Of a DNA stretch of 34,412 bases, positions 17,206-30,065 are shown piece after piece; position 1 is the stretch's first letter, and each line of letters opens with the position of its first letter. Under the pieces are notes generated by a model. That model saw nothing but the letters and a program-made list of their open reading frames with translations, did no database searches and was not told the origin of the DNA. Source of the stretch: Actinomycetes bacterium (GTDB lineage Bacteria; Actinomycetota; Acidimicrobiia; Acidimicrobiales; RAAP-2); assembly GCA_021838005.1 (NCBI GenBank), contig JAKCEK010000002.1:1-34412 (forward strand), written 5' to 3'. A program made the translations under genes and the position numbers.

Positions 17206-18356
17206 CCACCTACTACTTCGACCACGCCGCTTCCGCCCCCCGTCGTGACGCGGTGAACGCGGCGATGGCGCCCTGGCTCCACGGGGTGGTCGCGAACCCC
17301 TCGGGCGCCCACCACGCCGCGCGCGCCACCCAGCGCGCCCTCGAGGACGCGCGCGAGGTCGTGGCTACCCACCTCGGGGCGCGTCCCGGCGAGGTGATCT
17401 TCACCGCCGGGGGCACCGAGTCGTGCCAGTTGGCCCTCGCGGGGCGGGCCCTGTGGGCGCGGCGCACGCGAGGCCGGGCCCGTCTCGTCGTCTCGGCCGT
17501 CGAGCACCACGCCGTGCTCGACGCCGCCGACTGGGCCGCCCGGGCCCTGTCCGGGGTCAGCGTCGCGCGCGCGCCGGTCGATCGCGACGGACGGGTGAGC
17601 GCCGAGGGCCTCGCCCGGCTCCTCGACGAGGACGTGGCCCTGGTCTCGGTGATGACGGCCAACAACGAGACCGGTGTCCTCGAGCCGCTCAACGTGGTGC
17701 GCGACGCCGCGGCCCACGTACCCGGGTGCGCGACCCACACCGACGCGGTGGCCGCGGCGCCGTGGCTGGACCTCGCCCGGGCGACGGCCGGGTTCGACCT
17801 CGTGTCGGTGTGCGCCCACAAGATCGGCGGACCGGTCAACGCCGGGGCTCTCGTCGCGCGCGGCGGGGTCGGGCTCGACCCCCTCGTGCCCGGGGGCGGC
17901 CAAGAGCGCGGCCGTCGTGGCGGCACCGTCGACGTCGCCGCCGCGGTGGGGCTGGCCGTGGCCCTCGAGTGCGTCGCGCGCGAGCGCGCGGGCGTCGCCG
18001 AGCGCGTCGGAGGCTACCGCGACCGGCTCGGGGCCGCGCTCGGGGCCATCGGCGGGGTGCGCGTCACGGCGGGCGACGCCGCTCGCCTCCCCGGCACCGT
18101 TCACCTCACAATCGAGGGCGTGGCGAGCGACGAGCTGCTCTTCGTGCTGGATCGGGCCGGGGTGTGCGCGTCGGCGGCGGCCAGCTGCTCGAGCGGCGCG
18201 AGCGGTCCGAGCCACGTGCTCGCCGCGATGGGGGTCGACGGGGCTCGCGCGCGCGGGTCCCTGCGGCTGTCGATGGGAGCCGAGACGACGAGCGACGAGG
18301 TCGACGCGGTGATCGGGCTGGTGACCGCGGCGATCGAGCGTCTGCGGAGCGTCTGA
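17202..18356 (+). CDS. Cysteine desulfurase (NifS/IscS-like)
   Basis: GTG 17202 overlaps the preceding stop (GTGA). TYYFDHAASAPRRDAVNAAM, GEVIFTAGGTESCQLAL, CAHKIGGPVNAGALV (PLP Lys), VCASAAASCSSGASGPSHVLAAMG (Cys loop). Confidence 0.95.
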   Translation: MTTYYFDHAASAPRRDAVNAAMAPWLHGVVANPSGAHHAARATQRALEDAREVVATHLGARPGEVIFTAGGTESCQLALAGRALWARRTRGRARLVVSAVEHHAVLDAADWAARALSGVSVARAPVDRDGRVSAEGLARLLDEDVALVSVMTANNETGVLEPLNVVRDAAAHVPGCATHTDAVAAAPWLDLARATAGFDLVSVCAHKIGGPVNAGALVARGGVGLDPLVPGGGQERGRRGGTVDVAAAVGLAVALECVARERAGVAERVGGYRDRLGAALGAIGGVRVTAGDAARLPGTVHLTIEGVASDELLFVLDRAGVCASAAASCSSGASGPSHVLAAMGVDGARARGSLRLSMGAETTSDEVDAVIGLVTAAIERLRSV

Positions 18357-18377
18357 GGGCCCTGGCAGACTGGGTCG

Positions 18378-21463
<3,086 letters not shown>

Positions 21464-21484
21464 GCCCTCAGTAGGGTGGGGCCG

Positions 21485-23308
21485 ATGGCGCAGTTCCCCA
21501 ACGGACACGTGGTCGCCGGCCGCTACCGCGTGGCCGAGCTGCTCGGGGTCGGCGAGGTCGCCGAGGCCTACCGGGCCGAGGACCTCTCCTTGCACCGCAC
21601 CGTCGTGGTCAAGGCCCTCGCCCCCGGTCTCGCCGCGCACGAGACGGTGCGCCGGGAGTTCCGCACCCGCATCGTGCGCGCCTCGTCCCTGAGCCACCCC
21701 CACCTGCCCCGGATCTACGACGGGGGCCAGGAGCACGGGGCGATCTTCGTGGTGGGCGAGTACCTCGCGGGCGGCTCGCTCGAGGACCGGCTGGCCCGCG
21801 GGGTACGCCTCTCGATCGACGACGGCGCCCGCCTGGGCCGCGACGTCGCGGGGGCCCTCGCCTACCTGGCCGAGCACGGCTTCGTGCTCGGCGACCTCTC
21901 ACCGGGCTCGTTGATCTTCGACGGCGACGACCGCGTCCGGGTCGGCGACCCGACCCTGGCGAGCCTGGCTGACCCCTACCGCGAGCGGCTCTCGGCCGAG
22001 ACGGCTCGCTACCTCTCACCCGAGCAGGTCCGGGGCGAGGCGCCCGACGACAAGAGCGACGTGTACGCCCTCGCCCTGGTCCTGTTCGAGGCGGTGACCG
22101 GCGAGCCGGCCTTCCCGGGCGTGGCGGCCGACGCGGTGGCCCAGGCGCGCCTCACCCAGCCCCTCCCGGTGCGCGTCGAGCTCGGCACCCTCGACATGAT
22201 CCTGGCCCAGGCCACCGTGCCCGACCCGCTGCTGCGCCTCGACGCGGGCCAGTTCGCCCAGCGCCTCGGGGCGGTCGCCGGCGACCCGGCGCCCGCGGCC
22301 GTGCCGCGGGCCGCGGCGCGCCTGCCCCTGCTGGCCCAGGTCGAGCCGACGGCCCCGCGACGATCCATCGGCTTCAACGCCCCCTCCGCCAGTGAGGTCG
22401 CCTCGACGCCGGTCTCGAGCGGCCCGACGTTGCGCCCGCGCCAGGATCTCGGCCCGGGACTCAGCGCCGGGCGGGTGGTGAGCGGGCGCACGCCCCACTT
22501 CTCGTACGGTCTCGAGCCGCCGCGCCCGCCGGCGCGCCCCACCCGCTGGGGGCTGATCGCCGTCGCGATGCTGCTCGTCGTCGTGGCCGTCGGCGCCGGC
22601 GCGGCGTGGAAGGCCGGCCTCTTCGCGCGCAGCTACGCGGTGCCGGACCTGGTGGGGGCCTCGCTCAGCGCCGCGGCCGCCCAAACGGCCCCCCTGCACT
22701 TCAGCGTCGACGTGACCGGGCGGACCCACTCGACCCGCGTCTCGAGCGGCCACGTCGTCTCCCAGTCGCCCGCCCCGGGCACGACGATGAAGTCGGGTTC
22801 GACCATCTCGGTGGTGCTCTCGCAGGGCGCGGCCCTCGTCTCAGTGCCGCGCAACGTCGTCGGACGGGGCTGCGCCGGGGCGACCCACGAGCTCACGTCG
22901 CTCCACCTGCGCGTGAGCTGCCCGGCCTCGGCGGCGCTCTACTCGTCGAGTCTGCCCGCGGGCGACGTCGTCGCGGTCATCTACCACGGTACGCGCAACC
23001 CCCTCGCGGTCCCGGCCGGTGCGTCGGTCGTCCTGGCCCTGTCCCGGGGTCCGAACCCGGCCAGCACCACCACCTCGACGATCGCCCCGACGACGACCAC
23101 GACGTCCGCCGCGCGGCGACGCGCTGTGCCCAACGTCGTGGGCGACGACTACGCCCAGACCTACGCCGCCTTTAAGAAGGCGGGGCTCTACTTCAGCACC
23201 TCGGGCCACCTCGCGGGCACCACCACGTGGACCCGGGTCATAAGCGAGACGCCCGCCGCCGGAACCCTCGTGCCCTTCAAGTCGACCGTCTCGCTCGTCG
23301 TCCGGTGA
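21485..23308 (+). CDS. PASTA-domain Ser/Thr receptor (pseudo)kinase
   Basis: N-terminal kinase fold (GRYRVAELLGVGEVAEAYRAED...VVVKAL...SPEQVRGEAPDDKSDVYALALVLFEAVTGEPAFPG), a TM helix (WGLIAVAMLLVVVAVGAGAAW) and three PASTA-like repeats (YAVPDLVGASL..., VSVPRNVVGRGC..., RAVPNVVGDDYAQ...). Several catalytic motifs are degenerate. Confidence 0.93.
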   Translation: MAQFPNGHVVAGRYRVAELLGVGEVAEAYRAEDLSLHRTVVVKALAPGLAAHETVRREFRTRIVRASSLSHPHLPRIYDGGQEHGAIFVVGEYLAGGSLEDRLARGVRLSIDDGARLGRDVAGALAYLAEHGFVLGDLSPGSLIFDGDDRVRVGDPTLASLADPYRERLSAETARYLSPEQVRGEAPDDKSDVYALALVLFEAVTGEPAFPGVAADAVAQARLTQPLPVRVELGTLDMILAQATVPDPLLRLDAGQFAQRLGAVAGDPAPAAVPRAAARLPLLAQVEPTAPRRSIGFNAPSASEVASTPVSSGPTLRPRQDLGPGLSAGRVVSGRTPHFSYGLEPPRPPARPTRWGLIAVAMLLVVVAVGAGAAWKAGLFARSYAVPDLVGASLSAAAAQTAPLHFSVDVTGRTHSTRVSSGHVVSQSPAPGTTMKSGSTISVVLSQGAALVSVPRNVVGRGCAGATHELTSLHLRVSCPASAALYSSSLPAGDVVAVIYHGTRNPLAVPAGASVVLALSRGPNPASTTTSTIAPTTTTTSAARRRAVPNVVGDDYAQTYAAFKKAGLYFSTSGHLAGTTTWTRVISETPAAGTLVPFKSTVSLVVR

Positions 23309-23589
23309 GCCGCTGCGACCTCTGCGAGGCGGCGGTGGTGACCCGGCGCTACTACGAGGACGAGCGGTGCTGGATCGCCGACTGCGAGATCTGCCGGGTG
23401 CCGATGGTCGTGTGGCGCGAGCACGACCCCGATCCGCCCGACGAGGTGCGCGAAGCCCTGCACGAGGCCCTCGCCCGCGTGGCCGAGGCCGCCTTCGAGG
23501 GAGGGCAGTGGCGCCTCGACGACCACATGCGCAACATCCCCGACCACTACCACGCCCACGCCCGACCGCCCACGTTCGGGCGCCGCTAG
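23305..23589 (+). CDS. Small Cys/His-rich protein (94 aa), HIT-like
   Basis: GTG 23305 overlaps the kinase stop as GTGA. VSRCDLCEAAVVTRRYYEDERCWIADCEICRVPMVVWREHDPDPPDEVREALHEALARVAEAAFEGGQWRLDDHMRNIPDHYHAHARPPTFGRR*. Confidence 0.75.
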   Translation: MSRCDLCEAAVVTRRYYEDERCWIADCEICRVPMVVWREHDPDPPDEVREALHEALARVAEAAFEGGQWRLDDHMRNIPDHYHAHARPPTFGRR

Positions 23590-23627
23590 CGGTCTCGGTA
23601 CACTCGGCTCTGAGCCAAGGAGAACCC

Positions 23628-24503
23628 ATGGGAGCCCTCGACGGACGCGTCGCTGTCATCACCGGAGCCGGACGGGGCATCGGGCGCGAGCACGCCCTGC
23701 TCTTCGCCGCCGAGGGCGCACGCGTGGTCGTGAACGACCTCGGCGCGGGGCTCGACGGCTCGGGCGGCGCGGAAAGCGCCGCCGAGGAGGTGGCGGCCGA
23801 GATCCGCGCGATGGGCGGAGAGGCGATCGCCAACCACGACGACGTCGCCACGTGGTCCGGGGGGGAGGCACTCGTCGCCGCGGCGGTGGAGGCCTTCGGC
23901 GACCTGCACGTGCTCGTGAACAACGCGGGGATCCTGCGAGACCGGGTGCTCGTGAACCTCTCGGAGGACGACTGGGACTCGGTCGTGCGGGTCCACCTGA
24001 AGGGACACTTCGTGCCGCTGCGCTTCGCCGCGGCCCACTGGCGCGAACGGGCCAAGGCCGGCCACGAGGTCGCGGCCGCGGTGGTGAACACCTCGTCAAC
24101 CTCGGGCCTGCTGGGTAACGTCGGCCAGTCGAACTACGGCGCCGCGAAGGCCGGGATCGCGGCCCTCACCGTGATCGCCGCCGAGGAGCTCGGCCGCTAC
24201 GGGGTCCGGGTCAACGCCATCGCCCCGGCGGCGCGCACCCGGATGACCGAGTCGACCCCGGGGCTCTCGGACTACGTCGTCAAGCCGGCCGACCCGGCCG
24301 CCTTCGACGTCTGGGACCCCGCCAACGTCTCGCCGCTCGTGGCGGCGCTGTCGACCGCGACGTGCCCGATCACCGGCCACGTCTACTTCGTCCAGGGTGG
24401 GACCGTGCGGCTCTTCCAGAACTGGACGATGACCGAGACCCTGGAGAAGGGGGACCGATGGGGGGTCGCCGAGCTGGCCAGCCGACTGGGCGAGCTCGGC
24501 TAG
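23628..24503 (+). CDS. Short-chain dehydrogenase/reductase (MFE/hydroxyacyl-CoA dehydrogenase-like)
   Basis: VAVITGAGRGIGREHALLFAAEGARVVVNDLGAGLDGSG, LVNNAGILRD, NTSSTSGLLGNVGQSNYGAAKAGIAALT (YxxxK). SD AAGGAG. Confidence 0.95.
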   Translation: MGALDGRVAVITGAGRGIGREHALLFAAEGARVVVNDLGAGLDGSGGAESAAEEVAAEIRAMGGEAIANHDDVATWSGGEALVAAAVEAFGDLHVLVNNAGILRDRVLVNLSEDDWDSVVRVHLKGHFVPLRFAAAHWRERAKAGHEVAAAVVNTSSTSGLLGNVGQSNYGAAKAGIAALTVIAAEELGRYGVRVNAIAPAARTRMTESTPGLSDYVVKPADPAAFDVWDPANVSPLVAALSTATCPITGHVYFVQGGTVRLFQNWTMTETLEKGDRWGVAELASRLGELG

Positions 24504-26104
24504 TCCGGGCGCGCCGGGCGCGCCGCCACGACCTCGGCGCCCTCCTCGACCCGAGCGAGGACCCCGGTTCGACCGCCCTCGGCGCCCTCGGCACCGAGGC
24601 GGGCAGCGACCTCAACTGGTGGGCGCTGTTGCACCGCCGGGTGCAGGCGCGCGCGGGGGCCTCGACCCGTCACGCCTGGTGGGTCCTGTGGGCCCTGCTC
24701 GCCGGCCTCTTCGCCCTTAACTTCACCTTCACGGTCTTCGTCGTGGCCCTGCCCACGGTCGCCCGTCAGCTGCACACCTCGGTGGGCACCCTGACCTGGA
24801 CGATGGTCGGGCCCCTTCTCGCCTACGGCCTGGCCGCCCCCCTGCTCGGAAAGACCGGCGACGTCGTCGGTCACCGGCGGCTCTACCTGGTGGGTCTGTC
24901 CGGCGCGCTGGTCGCGGCCGCCCTCACGGCGCTCAGCCACGACGTCGCCACCCTCATCGCCGCGCGCACCCTCGACGGGGTCCAGGGCGCCGCCACCGGC
25001 ACCGCGTCGGGGGCGCTGGTGAACGCCGCGTTCTCGCGCGAAGAGAGGGTGAAGGCGCTGGGCTGGTGGAGCCTCGTCGGGGCGGGGGGGCCGGTGATCG
25101 GGGTGTCGCTCGGCTCGCCGATCATCCAGGCGTTCGGGTGGCGGACGCTCTTCTGGCTCCAGCTCGGGCTCCTCGTGGTCGCCCTGGTCGTGGTCGCTCT
25201 CCTCTTGCCGCCCCCGTCGAGCGTGGCCGGGGCGCAGGCGGCCCGTCGGGCCGCGGCCCGCGCCGAGCTGCGGGCCCTCGACTGGGTCGGCTCGGTCGCC
25301 CTGTCGCTCGCCGTCACGCTCGTGATGCTCGGTCTCTCGATCGGCCCCGCCGTGGGCTGGGCCGCCCCGGTGACCCTCGGCGCCTTCGTGGGGGGCGCCG
25401 CCGGCGTCGCGCTCTACGTCGTGCGCCTGCGCACGGCGGCCAACCCGCTCATCCCGGCGCGCTACTTCACCCGGCGCAACTTCCTCGGTCCACTGGTCCT
25501 GCGCGCCACGGCCAACTTCGCGTACTTCGGGGGTTTCTTCCTCTTCCCGCTCATGATGGAAGAGGCGTACCACTACAGCGTCACCGGGGCTGGGGGGCTC
25601 GCCATCGCCCGCCCCCTCGTGTTCGCGCTGAGCTCCCCGGTCGCCGGCTACGTGGCCTACCGGATCGGGGAGCGCACCGGCGCGGTCGTGGGTGCGGCCT
25701 CGCTCGTGGCCTCGATGGCGCTGTTCGCCACCCTGGGCACGGGGTCGAGCCCGTGGACGATCGGGCTCGCCCTGGCTTTGTCGGGGCTCGCCATGGGGGT
25801 GGCCCTGCCCTCGTCGAGCTCGGTCATGGCGAGCGAGGTCGAGGAGCACGAGTTCGGGGTGATGTCGGCCGCCCAGCTGCTGGCGATGCAGGTCGGCGAG
25901 GTCGCCGGGATCGAGGTGCTCGAGACCCTCCAGCAGGGCCTGGTGCGGAGCCGACACCTCGGCGCGCACGCCGGCGCGGCGGCGTGGCTCTCGACGTTCC
26001 AGACCCCCTTCGTGGTGGGGGGCGCCGTCGCCCTCGTCGGGCTCGGGGCGGCGCTCGCCGTGCGCTCGGTCGCGCGTCAACCCCTCGGGTGGTCGGAGGC
26101 GTAG
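24458..26104 (+). CDS. MFS transporter (DHA2-type multidrug efflux-like)
   Basis: WWVLWALLAGLFALNFTFTVFVVALPTVARQLHTSVGTLTWTMVGPLLAYGLAAPLLGKTGDVVGHRRLYLVGL and many further TM segments. Start uncertain: ATG 24458 with GGAGAAGGGG upstream overlaps the SDR gene by 46 nt. Confidence 0.88.
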   Translation: MGGRRAGQPTGRARLVRARRARRHDLGALLDPSEDPGSTALGALGTEAGSDLNWWALLHRRVQARAGASTRHAWWVLWALLAGLFALNFTFTVFVVALPTVARQLHTSVGTLTWTMVGPLLAYGLAAPLLGKTGDVVGHRRLYLVGLSGALVAAALTALSHDVATLIAARTLDGVQGAATGTASGALVNAAFSREERVKALGWWSLVGAGGPVIGVSLGSPIIQAFGWRTLFWLQLGLLVVALVVVALLLPPPSSVAGAQAARRAAARAELRALDWVGSVALSLAVTLVMLGLSIGPAVGWAAPVTLGAFVGGAAGVALYVVRLRTAANPLIPARYFTRRNFLGPLVLRATANFAYFGGFFLFPLMMEEAYHYSVTGAGGLAIARPLVFALSSPVAGYVAYRIGERTGAVVGAASLVASMALFATLGTGSSPWTIGLALALSGLAMGVALPSSSSVMASEVEEHEFGVMSAAQLLAMQVGEVAGIEVLETLQQGLVRSRHLGAHAGAAAWLSTFQTPFVVGGAVALVGLGAALAVRSVARQPLGWSEA

Positions 26105-26121
26105 CCGGTAGTGTGGTCGCG

Positions 26122-26868
26122 ATGTCGGCCGAGGTCCTCCCTGGTTGTGAGCCCTTCGCGCACGCGGGCTCGCCCGACGGCGTGCTGGTCCTGCACGGCT
26201 TCACCGGGAACCCGACCTCGATGCGCCCGCTCGCCGAGGTCGTCGCCGCGGCCGGCTACAGCGTCGAGCTGCCCCGCCTGCCCGGACACGGGACGAGCCT
26301 CGAGGACATGGTCGCCACCCGCTTCGAGGACTGGCTCGGTGAGGCCGAGGCCGCCTACGAGCGGCTCGCGGCCCGGGGCGGGCGCGTCGGGGTGGTGGGC
26401 CTCTCGATGGGCGGAACGCTGGCCGCCCGGCTCGCCGAGACCCACGACGTCGCCGGCGCCGCCCTCATCAACCCGCTGGTGAAGTCCCAGCCCGAGGTGC
26501 TCGAGGGGATCGGCCAGCTCCTCGAGGCCGGGCTCGAGACGGTCGAGGCGATCGGCTCGGACATCAAGCGCGAGGGGACGCGCGAGCTCAGCTACGACGC
26601 CACGCCGCTCGCGAGCGCCTACAGCCTCTTTGGCGCCCTCGCCGAGGTCGAGGCCGACCTCGCGCGCGTCACCTGCCCGGTGCTGCTGCTCTCGAGCCGC
26701 GAGGACCACGTCGTCCCGCCCGAGAACGGTGACCTGCTGGCCGAGCGGGTGACCGGCCCCCTCGAGCGGATCTGGCTCGAGGACTCCTACCACGTGGCGA
26801 CCCTGGACAACGACCGCCACCAGGTCGAGTCGGCGGTCACGGCGTTCCTCGCTCGGGTCCTCCACTGA
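26122..26868 (+). CDS. Alpha/beta hydrolase (carboxylesterase/Est30-like)
   Basis: [49 protein letters not shown] nucleophile elbow, [16 protein letters not shown] (Asp), [10 protein letters not shown] (His). Confidence 0.93.
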   Translation: MSAEVLPGCEPFAHAGSPDGVLVLHGFTGNPTSMRPLAEVVAAAGYSVELPRLPGHGTSLEDMVATRFEDWLGEAEAAYERLAARGGRVGVVGLSMGGTLAARLAETHDVAGAALINPLVKSQPEVLEGIGQLLEAGLETVEAIGSDIKREGTRELSYDATPLASAYSLFGALAEVEADLARVTCPVLLLSSREDHVVPPENGDLLAERVTGPLERIWLEDSYHVATLDNDRHQVESAVTAFLARVLH

Positions 26869-27167
26869 TGGAGCGGCTCTCGCGCGCCGAGGTGGCCAAG
26901 GTGGCCCGTCTCGCCCGCATCGCCCTCGACGACGTCGAGCTCGAGCGCTTCACCGACCAACTGGCTCAGGTCCTCGAGCACGCGCGCGACCTCGAGGCGC
27001 TCGACCTCGCCGGCGTCGCGCCGACGGCCCATCCCCACGGGCTGATCAACGTGGTGCGCGACGACGAGGTCCGCGCCAGCCTCGACCGGGCCGAGGTCCT
27101 CGCCCAGGCGCCCGACGTCGTCGAGGACCGCTTCGCCGTGCCGCGGATCATCGGCGAGGCGCCGTGA
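26868..27167 (+). CDS. gatC: Asp-tRNA(Asn)/Glu-tRNA(Gln) amidotransferase subunit C
   Basis: [74 protein letters not shown]; overlaps the hydrolase stop (TGATG). Confidence 0.96.
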   Translation: MERLSRAEVAKVARLARIALDDVELERFTDQLAQVLEHARDLEALDLAGVAPTAHPHGLINVVRDDEVRASLDRAEVLAQAPDVVEDRFAVPRIIGEAP

Positions 27168-28579
27168 ACGCCCTGGAGGTCGCCGCGTCGGTGCGCGCGG
27201 GCGCGACCACCGCCGTCGAGGTCGTCGCGGAGTGCCTCGAGCGGGTCGCCACCCGCAACGCCGAGCTCAACGTCTTCATCCACCTCGACGCCGAGGGAGC
27301 CCTCGCCTCGGCCGCGCGGGTCGACGAGCGCGTCGCCGCCGGCGCGTCGTTGCCGCTCGCCGGGGTGCCGGTGGCGCTCAAGGACAACCTCTGCGTGCGC
27401 GGCCAGCCGACCACGGCCGGCTCGCGCATCCTCGCGGGCTGGCGCCCACCCTACGACGCGACGGTCGTGGGGCGGCTCGCCGGCGCCGGTGCCGTCGCGC
27501 TCGGCAAGGCCAACATGGACGAGTTCGCGATGGGCTCGTCCACCGAGACCTCGGCCTACGGGCCGACGCGCAACCCGCTCGACCCCACGAGGGTGCCCGG
27601 GGGATCCTCGGGTGGTTCGGCGGCGGCCGTCGCCGCGGGGATGGTGCCGGTCGCGCTCGGCTCGGACACCGGCGGCTCGATCCGTCAGCCGGCCGCGCTC
27701 TGCGGGCTGGTCGGGGTGAAGCCGACCTACGGGCTCGTTTCGCGCTACGGGCTCATCGCCTTCGCGAGCTCACTCGACCAGATCGGCCCCTTCGCCCACA
27801 CCGTCGCGGAGGCCGCCCTCGTCCTCGAGGTGATCGCCGGCCACGACCCCCTCGACACGACCTCGCTGCCCGAGCCGGCGCCGGAGCTCTCGAGCCACCT
27901 CGACGACGGGGTGGCCGGGCGACGGGTCGGCCTGGTGCGCGAGCTCGTCGAGGGCGCCGACCCCGAGGTCCTCGACGCGGTGCGCCGGGCGGCCGAGACC
28001 CTCACCCGCGCCGGCGCCACCGTCGAGGAGGTCTCGATCCCCGAGATCAAGCTCGGCCTCTCGGCCTACTACCTCATCGCCCCGGCCGAGGCCTCGAGCA
28101 ACCTCGCGCGCTACGACGGGGTGCGCTACGGGCTGCGCGTCGACGGCCCCGACGTCGAGGCGATGAACGTCGCGACGCGCACCGTCGGCTTCGGCGACGA
28201 GGTGAAGCGCCGGATCATGCTCGGCACCTACGCCCTGTCGGCCGGCTACTACGACGCCTACTACGGCCAGGCCCTCAAGGTGCGCACGCGCATGATCGAG
28301 GCCTTCGCGCGCGCCTACGCGCGCGTGGACACCCTGCTCGGGGCGACCGCGCCCTCGGTCGCCTTCGCGCTCGGGGCGAAGACCCAGGACCCGCTCGCGA
28401 TGTACCTCTCGGACGTCTTCACCATCCCGACCAACCTGGCCGGCGAGGCCGCCGTCAGCGTCCCCTTCGGTGCCGGCGAGGGCGGCCTGCCGATCGGGGT
28501 CCAGCTACTCGGCCCGGCCCGCAGCGAAGCGCGCCTGCTCGCCGCGGCCCGGGTCCTCGAGGCCGAGGGGGGGCGATGA
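27164..28579 (+). CDS. gatA: Asp-tRNA(Asn)/Glu-tRNA(Gln) amidotransferase subunit A
   Basis: [69 protein letters not shown] (amidase signature). Confidence 0.97.
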   Translation: MNALEVAASVRAGATTAVEVVAECLERVATRNAELNVFIHLDAEGALASAARVDERVAAGASLPLAGVPVALKDNLCVRGQPTTAGSRILAGWRPPYDATVVGRLAGAGAVALGKANMDEFAMGSSTETSAYGPTRNPLDPTRVPGGSSGGSAAAVAAGMVPVALGSDTGGSIRQPAALCGLVGVKPTYGLVSRYGLIAFASSLDQIGPFAHTVAEAALVLEVIAGHDPLDTTSLPEPAPELSSHLDDGVAGRRVGLVRELVEGADPEVLDAVRRAAETLTRAGATVEEVSIPEIKLGLSAYYLIAPAEASSNLARYDGVRYGLRVDGPDVEAMNVATRTVGFGDEVKRRIMLGTYALSAGYYDAYYGQALKVRTRMIEAFARAYARVDTLLGATAPSVAFALGAKTQDPLAMYLSDVFTIPTNLAGEAAVSVPFGAGEGGLPIGVQLLGPARSEARLLAAARVLEAEGGR

Positions 28580-30006
28580 GCCTGCCCGAGGGCTGGGAGA
28601 TGGTCGTGGGGCTCGAGGTCCACACCGAGCTGCGCACGGCCACCAAGCTCTTCTGCGGCTGCGCCAACGCCTTCGGCGCCGAGCCCAACACCCAGACCTG
28701 CCCGGTCTGCCTGGGGCTGCCCGGCTCGCTGCCGGTGCTCAACCGTCGGGCGGTCGAGCTCGCGATGGCCATCGGCCTGGCGCTGCACGCCACGGTGTCG
28801 CCCTCGACCTTCCACCGCAAGAACTACTTCTACCCCGACATGCCCAAGGACTTCCAGATCAGCCAGTACGACCGGCCGATCAACGCCGGGGGCCACCTGG
28901 ACCTACCCGACGGCTCGCGCGTGGGTATCGAGCGGGCCCACCTCGAGGAGGACACCGGCAAGTCGACCCACCTCGGGGGGACCGGGCGCATCCACGGCGC
29001 CGAGCGCTCCCTCGTCGACTACAACCGGGCCGGCGTGCCGCTGGTGGAGATCGTCTCGGCCCCGGACCTGCGCTCGTCGGCCCAGGCCCGCGCCTACGCC
29101 GCCGAGCTGCGAGGCATCCTCATGGCCACCGGTGCCTCCGACGGACGCATGGAGGAGGGCTCCATGCGCATCGACGCCAACGTCTCGGTTCACCGGGTCG
29201 GCGAGCCCTTCGCGACGCGCTGTGAGCTGAAGAACCTCAATTCGCTGCGCAGCCTGCAGCGGGCCATCGACTACGAGGCCGATCGCCAGTACGCGCTGGT
29301 CGCCTCGGGCGGCGTCGTGCGCCAGGAGACCCGTCACTGGGACGAGGACCGCGGGGTCACCTCGACGATGCGCGTCAAGGAGGAGGCCGACGACTACCGG
29401 TACTTCCAAGAGCCCGACCTCGTCGAGCTCGACCCCGCGCCGGCGTGGGTCGAGGCGGTGCGCGCCGGGCTCGGGCCGATGCCGGCCGAGCGCCGCGCGC
29501 GCCTCGCGGCCCTGCTCGGGACCCCCTCGCCCGCCCAGTTCGACGCCGTCGAGACGGTGGTCGACCTCGGGGTCGACGACCACGTCGACGCCGCGATCGC
29601 CGCGGGCGTCGAGCCCGACCGGGCGATCGCCCGGGCGGCCAACGAGCTCGCCGGCGACCCCCACGAGCGCGCGGGGCTCACCCCCGGGGCCTTCGCCGCG
29701 ACGCTGCGCCTCGAGCAGTCGGGCGACCTCTCGGCCACCCAGGCGAAGACCGTGCTCGCGACGCTGGCGCTCTCGGGTGGCGATCCCGCGGCCGTCGCCC
29801 GCGAGCTCGGCTTCGAGCGCATGGCGAGCGGCGAGCTCGAGTCGCTCGTGGACCGTCTGATCGCCGAGCACCCCGAGGAGTGGGGTCGCTACCGCGAGGG
29901 CGACGACAAGCTCGCCCAGTTCTTCACCGGCCAGGTGATGCGGGCCACTCGCGGCCAGGCCGACGGCAAGGCCGTCGTCGAGGTGCTGCGCGCTCGCCGG
30001 GGCTGA
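28576..30006 (+). CDS. gatB: Asp-tRNA(Asn)/Glu-tRNA(Gln) amidotransferase subunit B
   Basis: [75 protein letters not shown]-terminal YqeY-like domain. ATGA overlap with gatA. Confidence 0.98.
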   Translation: MSLPEGWEMVVGLEVHTELRTATKLFCGCANAFGAEPNTQTCPVCLGLPGSLPVLNRRAVELAMAIGLALHATVSPSTFHRKNYFYPDMPKDFQISQYDRPINAGGHLDLPDGSRVGIERAHLEEDTGKSTHLGGTGRIHGAERSLVDYNRAGVPLVEIVSAPDLRSSAQARAYAAELRGILMATGASDGRMEEGSMRIDANVSVHRVGEPFATRCELKNLNSLRSLQRAIDYEADRQYALVASGGVVRQETRHWDEDRGVTSTMRVKEEADDYRYFQEPDLVELDPAPAWVEAVRAGLGPMPAERRARLAALLGTPSPAQFDAVETVVDLGVDDHVDAAIAAGVEPDRAIARAANELAGDPHERAGLTPGAFAATLRLEQSGDLSATQAKTVLATLALSGGDPAAVARELGFERMASGELESLVDRLIAEHPEEWGRYREGDDKLAQFFTGQVMRATRGQADGKAVVEVLRARRG

Positions 30007-30065
30007 GCCCGCCGCCGTCACCCGGGACCGCCGGGGGCCGGGCGGGCCCTCCCTAGTATCGAGCG

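Noticed and set aside
27232-30006. 924-aa + strand ORF spanning gatA into gatB
   Set aside because: This is the gatB frame extended backwards through gatA; high GC suppresses stops. The upstream part is low-complexity R/A/G/P-rich, and real gatB starts at ATG 28576.
30007-30053. GC-rich inverted repeat GCCCGCC...GGCGGGC after gatB as a terminator
   Set aside because: Short stem, long GC loop and no T tract; expected by chance at this GC content.
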